Below, piece after piece: positions 44,956-54,079 of a DNA stretch of 64,000 nucleotides (position 1 is its first letter; each line of letters begins with the position of its first letter). Under the pieces are notes generated by a model that did not search any database, was not told the DNA's origin, and saw only the letters and a program-made list of their open reading frames with translations. A program made the position numbers and the translations under genes. Source of the DNA: Mesorhizobium sp. CA8 (GTDB taxonomy: Bacteria > Pseudomonadota > Alphaproteobacteria > Rhizobiales > Rhizobiaceae); contig NZ_JAIUHG010000013.1 of NCBI RefSeq assembly GCF_020164955.1, forward strand, positions 1-64,000. Reading direction: 5' to 3'.

Positions 44956-46741
44956 CGCCGCGACGATCCGCAGCAAGGCACCCGACGGCACCGGCTTCAT
45001 CCGTGCCGGTTCAGGCAGACCGGTTCTGCTTATCCACGGCGTCGGCATGAATGCCGAGATCTGGCGGCCGCAGATCGCCGCGATGCAGGACCGCTTCGAC
45101 GTGATCGCCATCGACATGCTCGGCCATGGTTCTTCGCCCCTCCCGCCGGCGAATGCCCAGCTGTCGGACTTCGCCGATCAGGCGATCCGCCTGCTTGATT
45201 ATCTCGGCCTCGATCGCGTCGCCGTTGTCGGCCACTCGATGGGCGCGCTGGTGGCACAGGAACTCGCGCTCCGAGCGCCCGCTCGCATCAGCGCCATCGT
45301 CTGTCTCAACGCCGTCTTCCGTCGCCCGCCCGAGCTCGCGCAGGCGGTGCGCGAACGGGCGGCAGCGCTTGGCCGGCCCGGCGATCCGTCGGCCATCGCC
45401 GCCACGATCGCTCGTTGGTTCGGCAATCCGATTCCGCCGGCTCTTTCAAACGCGGCCGCGACGGCTCGTTCAGCACTCGAAAGCGTCAACGCCGAAGGGT
45501 ATGCCCGCACCTACCGCCTCTTTGCCAGTGCCGACACCGCGCACACCGATCACCTGGCCGACCTTGCCGCACCCGCGCTGTTCATGACCGGCTCGGAGGA
45601 TCGCAACTCGACCCCCGCCATGTCGGCGGCGATGGCGCGGCTCGCGCCGGCGGGGCGGTGCCTGGTGTTGAATGGCGAAAAGCACATGATGACAATCGCG
45701 TCGCCGCAAAAAGTGACTCAACGGATAATGGACTTTCTCGACGAGGCGTCGAGCGCTTCCGCAGGCGCGGACGCCGGTCCGGCATTCGATGCCATGGAGT
45801 TCCGGCGCGCGCTGGGCTCCTTCCTGACCGGCGTCACCATCGTCACCACGATCGACGAGGCTGGCGATCCGCGCGGCTTCACCGCCAACTCCTTCACCTC
45901 CGTCTCGCTCGACCCGCCGCTGGTGCTGGTCTGCCTTGCCAAGAAAGCGCTGGGACATCAGGCATTCTCCACTTCGAGAGGCTTTGCCATCAACGTCCTG
46001 TCGGAAGCCCAGAAATCCGCGTCCGGCATCTTCGCCTCAAAGGCCGCGGACAAATTCGCCTCCGTGGCTTGGCAACCCGGGCAGACCGGCAATCCGCTGA
46101 TCGAGGGATCAGTTGCGGTGTTCGATTGCGGTATGGAGCAATTGGTCGATGCCGGCGACCATTCGATCCTCATCGGCCGCGTCCATGACTTCAGCCACAA
46201 TGGCGCACAGCCTCTCGGCTACTGCCGGGGCGCCTATGTCACGCCGGGCCTGAGCCAGGAGGCGTTGGCAGCCGCCGCTCCGCCCGGGACCGAGGTCGGC
46301 GCGATCCTCGAGAACGAAGGCCGCGTGCTCTTCTTCGAGACCGCAGAGGGATCTTACCAATTGCCAGCCGGCCGCGGCCTCGGTGCCGCGAACGATGCCC
46401 GCAGCCTCAGGGGAAAACTTGCCGCCAAGGCGATCGATGCCGAGCTCGGCTTCCTCTACGCAGTGTGGGATGATGCGACGGACGCCGCACGCACGCACGT
46501 CTATTATCGCGGGACTGTGGACGCCCCCGTCTCCGGCGATGGCAAGATCCGCTTTGTCGAGATCGAGCGGATCGCGGAATTGAAGATCGCCGACCCGGCA
46601 GTGCGTTCGATGCTCGCCCGCTACGCGCGCGAGCGTGCCGAGGACATGTTCGGCGTCTATGTCGGCAACGAGGTCGAAGGCGAGGTCCGGCCGCTCGCAA
46701 GGCCGGCGCCGTCGACGCCAATCCATTCCGGCCAGCGGTGA
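44948..46741 (+). CDS. Three-domain fusion: alpha/beta hydrolase, flavin reductase, Nudix-like domain
   Basis: 597 aa. Residues 1-268 are an alpha/beta hydrolase with oxyanion region LLIHGVGMN, nucleophile VVGHSMGA (Ser 97), acid in GSEDRN (Asp 218) and His 246 in GEKHMM. Residues about 281-435 are a flavin reductase-like FMN-binding domain (RRALGSFLTGVTIVTT, GFTANSFTSVSLDPPLVLVCL, GRVHDF). Residues about 446-570 look like a Nudix fold whose box is degenerate (GRGLGAA...LRGKLAAKAIDAELG). The frame is continuous. A separate luciferase-like monooxygenase follows 5 bases on, so the reductase domain probably feeds it FMNH2 while the hydrolase acts on its product, as RutF and RutD do for RutA. Confidence 0.88.
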   Translation: MADAATIRSKAPDGTGFIRAGSGRPVLLIHGVGMNAEIWRPQIAAMQDRFDVIAIDMLGHGSSPLPPANAQLSDFADQAIRLLDYLGLDRVAVVGHSMGALVAQELALRAPARISAIVCLNAVFRRPPELAQAVRERAAALGRPGDPSAIAATIARWFGNPIPPALSNAAATARSALESVNAEGYARTYRLFASADTAHTDHLADLAAPALFMTGSEDRNSTPAMSAAMARLAPAGRCLVLNGEKHMMTIASPQKVTQRIMDFLDEASSASAGADAGPAFDAMEFRRALGSFLTGVTIVTTIDEAGDPRGFTANSFTSVSLDPPLVLVCLAKKALGHQAFSTSRGFAINVLSEAQKSASGIFASKAADKFASVAWQPGQTGNPLIEGSVAVFDCGMEQLVDAGDHSILIGRVHDFSHNGAQPLGYCRGAYVTPGLSQEALAAAAPPGTEVGAILENEGRVLFFETAEGSYQLPAGRGLGAANDARSLRGKLAAKAIDAELGFLYAVWDDATDAARTHVYYRGTVDAPVSGDGKIRFVEIERIAELKIADPAVRSMLARYARERAEDMFGVYVGNEVEGEVRPLARPAPSTPIHSGQR

Positions 46742-46746
46742 GATCG

Positions 46747-47799
46747 ATGAAATTTTCGCTTTTCGTCCATATGGAGCGCTCGGATCTCGCCAAGCCGCAT
46801 TCCGAATTGCTGCTAGAATTGGAAGAACTGGTCCTGCTGGTGGAAGCGGCAGGCTTCGAGACCGCCTGGATCGGCGAGCATCACGGGATGGAATTTACCA
46901 TCTCGCCGAACCCGTTCATCAACATCGCCTATCTCGCCGCAAAGACGAATACCATCCGTCTCGGCACTGGCACGATCATCGCGCCCTTCTGGCACCCGAT
47001 CAAACTCGCCGGCGAAGCGGCGATGGCCGATGTCATCACCGGCGGCCGGCTGGATCTGGGCATCGCGCGCGGCGCCTACAGCTATGAGTATCAGCGCATC
47101 TTCCCGGGACTGGATGCGTGGGGCGCCGGCCAGCGCATGCGCGAGATGATACCGGCGATCCGCGGCCTTTGGGACGGCGACTACGAGCATTCCGGCGAGT
47201 TCTGGCAGTTCCCGCCGACCACCTCCTCCCCCAAGCCCTTGCAAAAACCCTACCCGCCGATCTGGGTGGCCGCGCGCGACCCGAATTCGCACGAGTTCGC
47301 GGTAGCCAACAAATGCCAGGTGCAGGTGACGCCGCTTGCCTCCGGAGATGGCGAGGTAGCGAGCTTGATGGAGCGCTTCAACGCCGCCTGCCAGGCCCAT
47401 CCGGGCATCCCGCGACCGCAGATCATGCTCTTGATGCACACTTTCGTCGCCGAGAGTGCCGCCGACGCCGATGGCCTGACCCGGGACCTGTCGCAGTTCT
47501 ACTGCCAATTCGGCGCCTGGTTCCTGAACAAGAAACCTGTTCACCAAGGCGTCCTGGAGCCGCTGACCGAGGAAGAGATCGCGGCGATGCCCCAATACGC
47601 GCCGGACAAGATCCGGCAAAACCTGGTCATCGGCGAGGCCGACGAGGTGATCGCCAGGCTGAAGATCTATGAGGCGCAAGGCTACGACCAGTATTCGATC
47701 TGGATCGACAGCGGCCTTTCGCACGAGCGCAAGAAGAAATCGCTGCAGCTGTTCATCGACAAGGTGATGCCGGCTTTCCAGGAGGCGGAGTCGCGATGA
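46747..47799 (+). CDS. LLM-class (luciferase-like) flavin-dependent monooxygenase
   Basis: 350 aa of the bacterial luciferase family: FETAWIGEHHGMEFTISPNP, TNTIRLGTGTIIAPFWHPIKLAGEAAMADVITGGRLDLGIARG and KPYPPIWVAARDPNSHEFA. It uses reduced FMN and oxygen and needs a separate reductase, which the preceding fusion gene supplies. ATG 46747 is preferred; a GTG at 46738 overlaps the previous stop. It is coupled to the aldehyde dehydrogenase gene by ATGA. Substrate unknown; likely the compound brought in by the importer at 49334-53173. Confidence 0.9.
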   Translation: MKFSLFVHMERSDLAKPHSELLLELEELVLLVEAAGFETAWIGEHHGMEFTISPNPFINIAYLAAKTNTIRLGTGTIIAPFWHPIKLAGEAAMADVITGGRLDLGIARGAYSYEYQRIFPGLDAWGAGQRMREMIPAIRGLWDGDYEHSGEFWQFPPTTSSPKPLQKPYPPIWVAARDPNSHEFAVANKCQVQVTPLASGDGEVASLMERFNAACQAHPGIPRPQIMLLMHTFVAESAADADGLTRDLSQFYCQFGAWFLNKKPVHQGVLEPLTEEEIAAMPQYAPDKIRQNLVIGEADEVIARLKIYEAQGYDQYSIWIDSGLSHERKKKSLQLFIDKVMPAFQEAESR

Positions 47800-49271
47800 G
47801 CAGCACTGTCTTCAGGAACTACATAGACGGCCGGTTCGCCGAAGCCGCCTCCAGCTTCGAAAGCGTCGATCCGTCCACAGGCCTGCCCTGGGCGACGATG
47901 CCTGCCGCTTCGGTTGCCGATGTCGATCGCGCCGTGGAGGCAGCGCACCGGGCGCTGCGCTCCGGTCCATGGGCATCGATGACAGCGACGGCGCGTGGAA
48001 AACTGCTGGTGAGGCTCGGCGATCTGGTCGCCGCCAATGCCGGCCGTCTGGCCGAGCTGGAAACGCGCGACACCGGCAAGATCATCCGCGAGACGCGTGC
48101 CCAGATCGCCTATGTCGGCGATTATTACCGCTATTATGGCGGACTGGCCGACAAGCATGAAGGCGCCTTCGTCCCGATCGACAAGGCCGATATGGAAGTG
48201 ACGGTTCGGCCCGAGCCGATCGGCGTCGTTGCCGCCGTCGTACCCTGGAACTCGCAGCTCTTCCTGTCGGCGGTCAAGCTCGGCCCGGCGCTGGCCGCCG
48301 GCTGCACCGTCGTTCTTAAGGCCTCCGAGGATGGGCCGGCGCCGCTGCTGGCTTTCGCCGAGCTCGTCCATGAGGCCGGCTTTCCGGCCGGCAGCGTGAA
48401 TATTCTCACCGGCTTCGGCCATGATTGCGGGCACCGCCTGACCAGCCATCCGCTCGTCGCCCGCGTCGCCTTCACCGGCGGCCCTTCGACCGCCCGGCGG
48501 ATCGTCGCCAACACCGCCGAGAACCTCGCTTACACCACGCTCGAGCTCGGTGGCAAAAGCCCGGTCGTCGTCTTCGCCGATGCCGATCTCGACAGCGCCG
48601 CCAATGCAGTAGTGGCCGGTATTTTCGCCGCCACGGGCCAGAGCTGCGTCGCGGGCTCGCGGCTTCTGGCCGAGCGTTCGGTCAAGGACGATTTCCTGGC
48701 GCGGCTGAGGCGCAAAGCCGAAGCCATCGTCATCGGCGACCCGCAGGATCCCGCCACCGAGATAGGCCCACTGGCGACCTCGCGCCAGCGCGAAAGGATC
48801 GAGGCGATCGTGGCGGAGAGCGTGGCGGCAGGCGGCCGACTGGTCACCGGCGGCGCACGGCCGAAGGGCAAGGCTGACGGATACTACTACGCGCCGACCA
48901 TCATAGAGGCGCAGGATCAGGCTCTCGCCTGCGTGCGTGAAGAGCTGTTCGGTCCGGTGCTGAGCGTGCTTGCCTTCGACAGCGAGGCTGAAGCGCTGGC
49001 TTTGGCCAACGACACGCAATTCGGGCTCGCCTCCGGCGTCTTCACCTCGAATCTCGCCAAGGCGCATCGCATGGCCCGCGGCATCCGTGCCGGCGTCGTC
49101 TGGGTCAACACCTACCGCGCCGTCTCGCCGCTGGTCCCCTTCGGCGGCTACGGTCTTTCGGGTCTCGGTCGCGAAGGCGGCCTCGACGCCATCCGCGATT
49201 ACACGCGCTCGAAATCGGTGTGGATCCGCACCTCGGACGACCCGATCCCCGATCCCTTCGTCATGCGCTGA
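47796..49271 (+). CDS. Aldehyde dehydrogenase
   Basis: 491 aa, normal ALDH length. NAD-site motif VVPWNSQL at about 149, catalytic-base Glu 250 in TLELGGKSP and nucleophile Cys 284 in GQSCVAGSR; the C-terminal PFGGYGLSGLGREGG is also typical. It probably oxidises an aldehyde released by the monooxygenase or hydrolase. The stop is followed after 62 bases by the binding-protein gene. Confidence 0.95.
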   Translation: MSSTVFRNYIDGRFAEAASSFESVDPSTGLPWATMPAASVADVDRAVEAAHRALRSGPWASMTATARGKLLVRLGDLVAANAGRLAELETRDTGKIIRETRAQIAYVGDYYRYYGGLADKHEGAFVPIDKADMEVTVRPEPIGVVAAVVPWNSQLFLSAVKLGPALAAGCTVVLKASEDGPAPLLAFAELVHEAGFPAGSVNILTGFGHDCGHRLTSHPLVARVAFTGGPSTARRIVANTAENLAYTTLELGGKSPVVVFADADLDSAANAVVAGIFAATGQSCVAGSRLLAERSVKDDFLARLRRKAEAIVIGDPQDPATEIGPLATSRQRERIEAIVAESVAAGGRLVTGGARPKGKADGYYYAPTIIEAQDQALACVREELFGPVLSVLAFDSEAEALALANDTQFGLASGVFTSNLAKAHRMARGIRAGVVWVNTYRAVSPLVPFGGYGLSGLGREGGLDAIRDYTRSKSVWIRTSDDPIPDPFVMR

Positions 49272-49333
49272 GAAGGCATGGCGACGGTGGAGACAAGAAC
49301 AAGAAACGGAACAACCAATCAGAGGAGAACGAT

Positions 49334-50338
49334 ATGAAACTGATTTTCGCCGGCATCCTTGCCGGACTGATGGCGACCACGGCCGCGAAGGCCGATGAAA
49401 TGGTGTTCACCAGCTGGGGCGGGACGACCCAGGAAGCCCAGACCAAATCCTGGGCCGAGCCTTTCGCCGCCTCGTCAGGCATCAAGGTGCTGCAGGACGG
49501 ACCGACCGACTACGGCAAGCTGAAAGCCATGGTCGACGCCAAGAACGTCACCTGGGACGTCGTCGACGTCGAGATGGATTTCGCCATCAAGGCGGCCAAG
49601 GACGGTCTGCTCGAGCCGATCGATTTCGCCGTCGTGCCGAAGGCCGATCTCGACCCGCGCTTCAGCAATGAGAATGCCGTCGGCAGCTTCTACTATTCCT
49701 TCGTGCTCGCCTGGAACAAGGGCGCCGTGACCGGCGAGCCGGCAAGCTGGGCGGACATGTTCGACACCAAGAAATTTCCGGGCAAGCGCACCTTCTACAA
49801 ATGGTCGGCGCCCGGGGTGATCGAGATCGCGCTGCTCGCCGATGGCGTGCCGGCCGACAAGCTCTATCCGCTCGATCTCGACCGCGCCTTCAAGAAGCTC
49901 GACACCATCAAGTCGGACATCGTCTGGTGGGGTGGCGGCGCCGAATCGCAGCAGCTGATCGCCTCTGGCGAGGCCGCATTCGGCCAGCTCTGGAACGGCC
50001 GCGTCTTCGCGCTCGAGAAGGACGGCGCCGATGTCGGCGTGTCCTGGAACCAGAACCTCACCGCCGCCGACGTCCTGGTGGTGCCGAAGGGCGCCAAGAA
50101 CAAAGAGGGCGCCATGAAGTTCCTCGCCGCCGCGACCAGCCCGACCGGCCAGGCGAAATTCGCCGAGGCAAGCGGCTACGCGCCGATCAACACCAAGGCC
50201 AAGGCCGAAATGCCCGTCGACGTGGTCAAGGGCTTGCCCGACGCCCATATCGACGGACAGATCAATCTCGACATGAACTACTGGGCCGAGCATCGCGACG
50301 AGATCGCCACGCGCTGGTACGCCTGGCAGGCGAAGTAG
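49334..50338 (+). CDS. Periplasmic binding protein, spermidine/putrescine family
   Basis: 334 aa with a short Sec signal (MKLIFAGILAGLMATTAAKA). The mature N-terminus DEMVFTSWGGTTQEAQTKSW and blocks WDVVDVEMDFAI, SFYYSFVLAWNKG and QLIASGEAAFGQLWNGR belong to the type II family that binds polyamines and other small amines. AGAGGAGAAC precedes the start. It feeds the two permeases downstream. Confidence 0.9.
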   Translation: MKLIFAGILAGLMATTAAKADEMVFTSWGGTTQEAQTKSWAEPFAASSGIKVLQDGPTDYGKLKAMVDAKNVTWDVVDVEMDFAIKAAKDGLLEPIDFAVVPKADLDPRFSNENAVGSFYYSFVLAWNKGAVTGEPASWADMFDTKKFPGKRTFYKWSAPGVIEIALLADGVPADKLYPLDLDRAFKKLDTIKSDIVWWGGGAESQQLIASGEAAFGQLWNGRVFALEKDGADVGVSWNQNLTAADVLVVPKGAKNKEGAMKFLAAATSPTGQAKFAEASGYAPINTKAKAEMPVDVVKGLPDAHIDGQINLDMNYWAEHRDEIATRWYAWQAK

Positions 50339-50407
50339 ACGCTGTCCTTTCGTGACAAGGATCGGGACGGCGCTCGCCGCCCCGATCCGCAATCCGGGAT
50401 TACCGTT

Positions 50408-51268
50408 ATGTCGGTGGAAGCACAGCAAGGGATCGCAACTTCGCGCATACCATCAGGCCTGGGCGGCCTGCTTCCGGCGTTGATCCTGGTCGGACTGTTT
50501 TTCGTCGTTCCGGTCCTGGCGCTGTTGCTGCGCAGCGTCACCGACCCCGCTCCGGGCCTGCAGAATTACGCGGCGCTGCTGGGCGACGGCACATACGTGC
50601 GTGTGTTCTTCAATACTTTCGTGGTCGCCTTCGTCGTCACCGTCGTCACCGTGCTCGTCGCCTTCCCCGTTGCCTGGATGCTGGCGATCATGCCGCCGGC
50701 GCTCGCCTCGATCCTGTTCGGCATCATCATCCTTTCGATGTGGACGAACCTCTTGACCCGCACCTATGCCTGGATGGTGCTCTTGCAGCGCACCGGCGTC
50801 ATCAACCGGGCGCTGATGGGCGCCGGCATAATCGATCAGCCGCTACCGCTGATCAACAATCTCACCGGCGTCACCATCGGCATGGTCTACATCATGCTGC
50901 CCTTTATGATCCTGCCGCTGGTCGGCACCTTGCGCGCCATCGATCCGATGACTTTGCGCGCAGCCGCCCTTTGTGGTGCCAGCCCGCTCGCCGCCTTCAG
51001 GCGCATCCTGTTGCCGCTGTCACTGCCCGGCATAGCCGCCGGCGGCCTGATGGTCTTCGTCATGTCGCTCGGCTATTTCGTCACGCCGGCGCTGCTCGGC
51101 GGCACGTCGAACATGATGCTCGCCGAAATGATCGCGCAAATGATCCAGTCGCTGCTCAACTGGGGCCTGGGGAGTGCTGCCGCCTTCATCCTGCTCGTCG
51201 TCACCATGGCACTTTATGCCTTGCAGCTGCGCCTGGTCGGGTCAAAACGCGCGTCGGTAGGCGCCTGA
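50408..51268 (+). CDS. ABC permease, PotB-like
   Basis: 286 aa with six hydrophobic segments and the EAA loop TLRAAALCGASPLAAFRRILLPLSLPG near residue 185. The N-terminal 20 residues are hydrophilic. It begins 69 bases after the binding-protein gene; the ribosome site is weak. It pairs with the permease at 51270. Confidence 0.92.
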   Translation: MSVEAQQGIATSRIPSGLGGLLPALILVGLFFVVPVLALLLRSVTDPAPGLQNYAALLGDGTYVRVFFNTFVVAFVVTVVTVLVAFPVAWMLAIMPPALASILFGIIILSMWTNLLTRTYAWMVLLQRTGVINRALMGAGIIDQPLPLINNLTGVTIGMVYIMLPFMILPLVGTLRAIDPMTLRAAALCGASPLAAFRRILLPLSLPGIAAGGLMVFVMSLGYFVTPALLGGTSNMMLAEMIAQMIQSLLNWGLGSAAAFILLVVTMALYALQLRLVGSKRASVGA

Positions 51269-51269
51269 G

Positions 51270-52070
51270 ATGCTGCTCGACTATGACCGCCTCGGCTGGT
51301 TGAAGGCAGCACTGCTCGCCTTCACCGCCCTGGTCGCCGCCTTCCTGCTGCTGCCCGTGGTCTTCATCGTGCTTCTCTCCTTCGGCTCCTCGCGCTGGCT
51401 GGCCTTTCCGCCCCCCGGCTGGACGCTGAAATGGTATCAGGAACTGTTCGCCGACCCCTCCTGGATCGAAGCGGCCCTCACCAGCGCCCGTATCGCCACG
51501 ATGACGGCGATCCTCGCCGTCGCCATCGGCCTGCTCGCCTCCTTCGCGCTGATTCGCGGCCAGTTCCGCGGCCGCGAGGTCCTGCGCGGGCTGCTGCTCA
51601 CGCCGATGGTCCTGCCGGTTGTCGTTTTCGCTATCGCGATCTACGCCTTCTTCCTGCGGCTTGGCCTCGGCGGCACCACTATCGGCTTCGTCGTCGCCCA
51701 CTCCGTATTGGCGCTGCCCTTCGCCATCATTCCGATCGCGACCGCTCTGGAAGGCTTCGACAAGTCGATCGAGGATGCGGCGATCGTCTGCGGCGCCAGC
51801 CCGCTGCAGGCCAAGTTGCGCATCACTCTGCCGTCGATCCGCGTCGGCATCTTCTCCGCCGCGATCTTTTCCTTCCTGGCCTCCTGGGACGAGGTCGTGG
51901 TCGCTATCTTCATGGCGAGCCCCACTTTGCAGACTTTGCCAGTCAAGATCTGGGGGAGTCTCCGCTCCGACCTCACCCCCGTCATCGCCGCCGCCTCCAG
52001 TGTGCTGGTCGCGCTCACGCTGGCCCTGATGATCGTGACGGCACTCTTGCGCCGAAAGCTGCAGACATGA
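51270..52070 (+). CDS. ABC permease, PotC-like
   Basis: 266 aa with six hydrophobic segments and EAA loop SIEDAAIVCGASPLQAKLRITLPSIRVG near residue 165. The ATG lies one base after the stop of the partner permease, and the stop overlaps the ATPase start (ATGA). The last helix ends in a short basic tail. Confidence 0.92.
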   Translation: MLLDYDRLGWLKAALLAFTALVAAFLLLPVVFIVLLSFGSSRWLAFPPPGWTLKWYQELFADPSWIEAALTSARIATMTAILAVAIGLLASFALIRGQFRGREVLRGLLLTPMVLPVVVFAIAIYAFFLRLGLGGTTIGFVVAHSVLALPFAIIPIATALEGFDKSIEDAAIVCGASPLQAKLRITLPSIRVGIFSAAIFSFLASWDEVVVAIFMASPTLQTLPVKIWGSLRSDLTPVIAAASSVLVALTLALMIVTALLRRKLQT

Positions 52071-53173
52071 CCCAAGCCTTTCTCTCGATCCGCAACTTGC
52101 GCAAGACGTTCGGTGCCTTTACCGCCGTTCATGATGTAACGCTGGATATTCCGAAGGGCGAGTTCCTGACCTTCCTCGGGCCGTCCGGTTCCGGCAAGTC
52201 GACCACGCTCTATGCCATCGCCGGCTTCCAGGATCCGACCTCCGGCGATGTGCTGCTGCAGGGCAAGTCGCTGCTTTCAGTGCCTTCGCACAAGCGCAAC
52301 ATCGGCATGGTTTTTCAGCGCTACACGCTGTTCCCGCATCTGAGCGTCGCCGAAAACGTCGCTTTCCCGCTTCGTGTCCGCCGCCGGCCGGAGACCGAGG
52401 TCAGGCGCAAGGTCGCCGACATGCTCTCCCTGGTGCGGCTGGAAAGCTTCGCCGAGCGTCTGCCCGCGGCGCTCTCGGGCGGTCAGCAGCAGCGCGTCGC
52501 GCTTGCCCGCGCGCTGGCGTATGATCCGCCGATCCTGCTGATGGACGAACCACTGTCGGCACTGGACAAGAAGCTGCGCGAGGAGATCCAGGCCGAGATC
52601 CGACGCATCCATCGCGAAACCGGCGTCACCATCCTTTACGTCACCCACGATCAGGAAGAAGCGCTGCATCTGTCGGACCGCATCGCCCTCTTCAGGGATG
52701 GCCGCATCGAACAGATCGGCACCGGCGAAGACCTCTACCTTAGGCCCGCAACCGATTTTGTTGCCGGCTTCATCGGCAACTCGAATTTCCTCGCCGCCGA
52801 GCATCTGGAAACGGTGGGCGGCGCCTCGACCATTCGCCTCGCCGACGGCGCGCTTGTCTCCGGCATAAACGCCAATGGCAACTTCGCGCCCGGACAGAAA
52901 ACCAAGCTGATGATCAGGCCGGAAGCATTTCGCCTTGAGCGCTCGCCCAACAATGCGGAGCTGTCGGTCGAGATCGTCGATGTCGCCTTCTACGGTGAAC
53001 GCCGGCGTATTGTGGCGCGCACGGGCGCCGGACAGGAAATCGACATCCGGCCGACATCTTCGGCAGCGGCAACGCATGATGCCTCGCTCGGCGGGCGGCA
53101 GATATTCTTCGATCCCGCCGGTGCCTTCCTGTTTCCTGCCTCGAGCAAAACCGGCAAGGAGCTGTCATATTAA
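52067..53173 (+). CDS. ABC ATPase, PotA-like
   Basis: 368 aa: Walker A GPSGSGKST, Q-loop MVFQRYTLFPHL, signature LSGGQQQRVA, Walker B ILLMDEPLSALD, H-loop YVTHDQEEAL, then a TOBE domain (KLMIRPEAFRLERS). All motifs are canonical. Last gene of the plus-strand operon that begins at 44368. The frame extending up to 51431 is out of frame with the permease it covers and is rejected. Confidence 0.93.
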   Translation: MTQAFLSIRNLRKTFGAFTAVHDVTLDIPKGEFLTFLGPSGSGKSTTLYAIAGFQDPTSGDVLLQGKSLLSVPSHKRNIGMVFQRYTLFPHLSVAENVAFPLRVRRRPETEVRRKVADMLSLVRLESFAERLPAALSGGQQQRVALARALAYDPPILLMDEPLSALDKKLREEIQAEIRRIHRETGVTILYVTHDQEEALHLSDRIALFRDGRIEQIGTGEDLYLRPATDFVAGFIGNSNFLAAEHLETVGGASTIRLADGALVSGINANGNFAPGQKTKLMIRPEAFRLERSPNNAELSVEIVDVAFYGERRRIVARTGAGQEIDIRPTSSAAATHDASLGGRQIFFDPAGAFLFPASSKTGKELSY

Positions 53174-53296
53174 CGGTCCCGATCAAAGTTGAACGCTCGG
53201 GCGTGCGTGCGCGAGACGAAGAAGGCCGACAAGAAACGAGATCATCGCTATGATCACGGGCCTGCAGCAGCAATAGCTGTGGAGCATCTGGCCGGT

Positions 53297-54079
53297 TTAG
53301 GCGACGAGATTGCGGCTCACCGTTGGTGCGACCGGCTCGCCGAAATTGGCTTCTAGCCAGGCGATCGCGCTTGCGACATCCTCGATGACGAAGCGGGCAG
53401 CCGTCTCGCCCTGCGGCTTGACGCGGATCGAGATTCCGCCCGCGGCATTGACCGTGTCGAAGCCGTTCTCGTCGGACGTGTCGTCGCCGAGGAACACCGG
53501 ACGTCTGCCGGTAAAAGGATCGATCTGCATGAAGCGCCGGATCGCGGCTCCCTTGGCGGCTTCGAGCGGCATCAGCTCGACCCCGGCATTGCCGGCGATC
53601 ACGCGGTAGCCTTGCGGCAAGCGGGCGAGCGCTGCCTCGACCAGCTCCGTCGCCCGCGCCAGAAGCTGCGGCGCGGCCCTTGTGTGGATGGCGAGCACCG
53701 GGCCCTTGCGCTCGACATAGACGGCCTTGCTTGCCAGCTCCAGTTCGATCTCGTCGGCAAGTGCCGCCATATCCGCCGGTTCGTCGGCGGCTTCGATCTT
53801 TCCGTCCGGCCGAAGTCTGTGCTCCAGCCCGTAGAGGCCGGCGATCCGCAGTTTCAACGGGTCGAACAGATGGTCGACGGCTGCTATCGAGCGGCCGGTG
53901 ATGAAGGCGAGCGCGCCGTCGAGCCGCCGCTCGATCCTCTCCAGGAGAAGGCGCAACTCCCGGCTGACCGAGACGGCGTCGGGATGCGCCGCGTGCTCCA
54001 GCAAAGTCCCGTCGATGTCGAGGAAAAGCGCCCACCGGCCTTCGGGAAGCGGTGGGGTAAGGTCTGCCTGACTATTCAT
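53297..54079 (-). CDS. otsB: Trehalose-6-phosphate phosphatase
   Basis: 260 aa of the HAD superfamily. Motif I is FLDIDGTLLEH (nucleophile in DIDGT), motif II is AFITGRS, and motif IV is FLGDDTSDENGFD. It dephosphorylates trehalose 6-phosphate to trehalose. The start overlaps the otsA stop (ATGA), so the last two trehalose steps are translationally coupled. Confidence 0.95.
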   Translation of the reverse strand: MNSQADLTPPLPEGRWALFLDIDGTLLEHAAHPDAVSVSRELRLLLERIERRLDGALAFITGRSIAAVDHLFDPLKLRIAGLYGLEHRLRPDGKIEAADEPADMAALADEIELELASKAVYVERKGPVLAIHTRAAPQLLARATELVEAALARLPQGYRVIAGNAGVELMPLEAAKGAAIRRFMQIDPFTGRRPVFLGDDTSDENGFDTVNAAGGISIRVKPQGETAARFVIEDVASAIAWLEANFGEPVAPTVSRNLVA

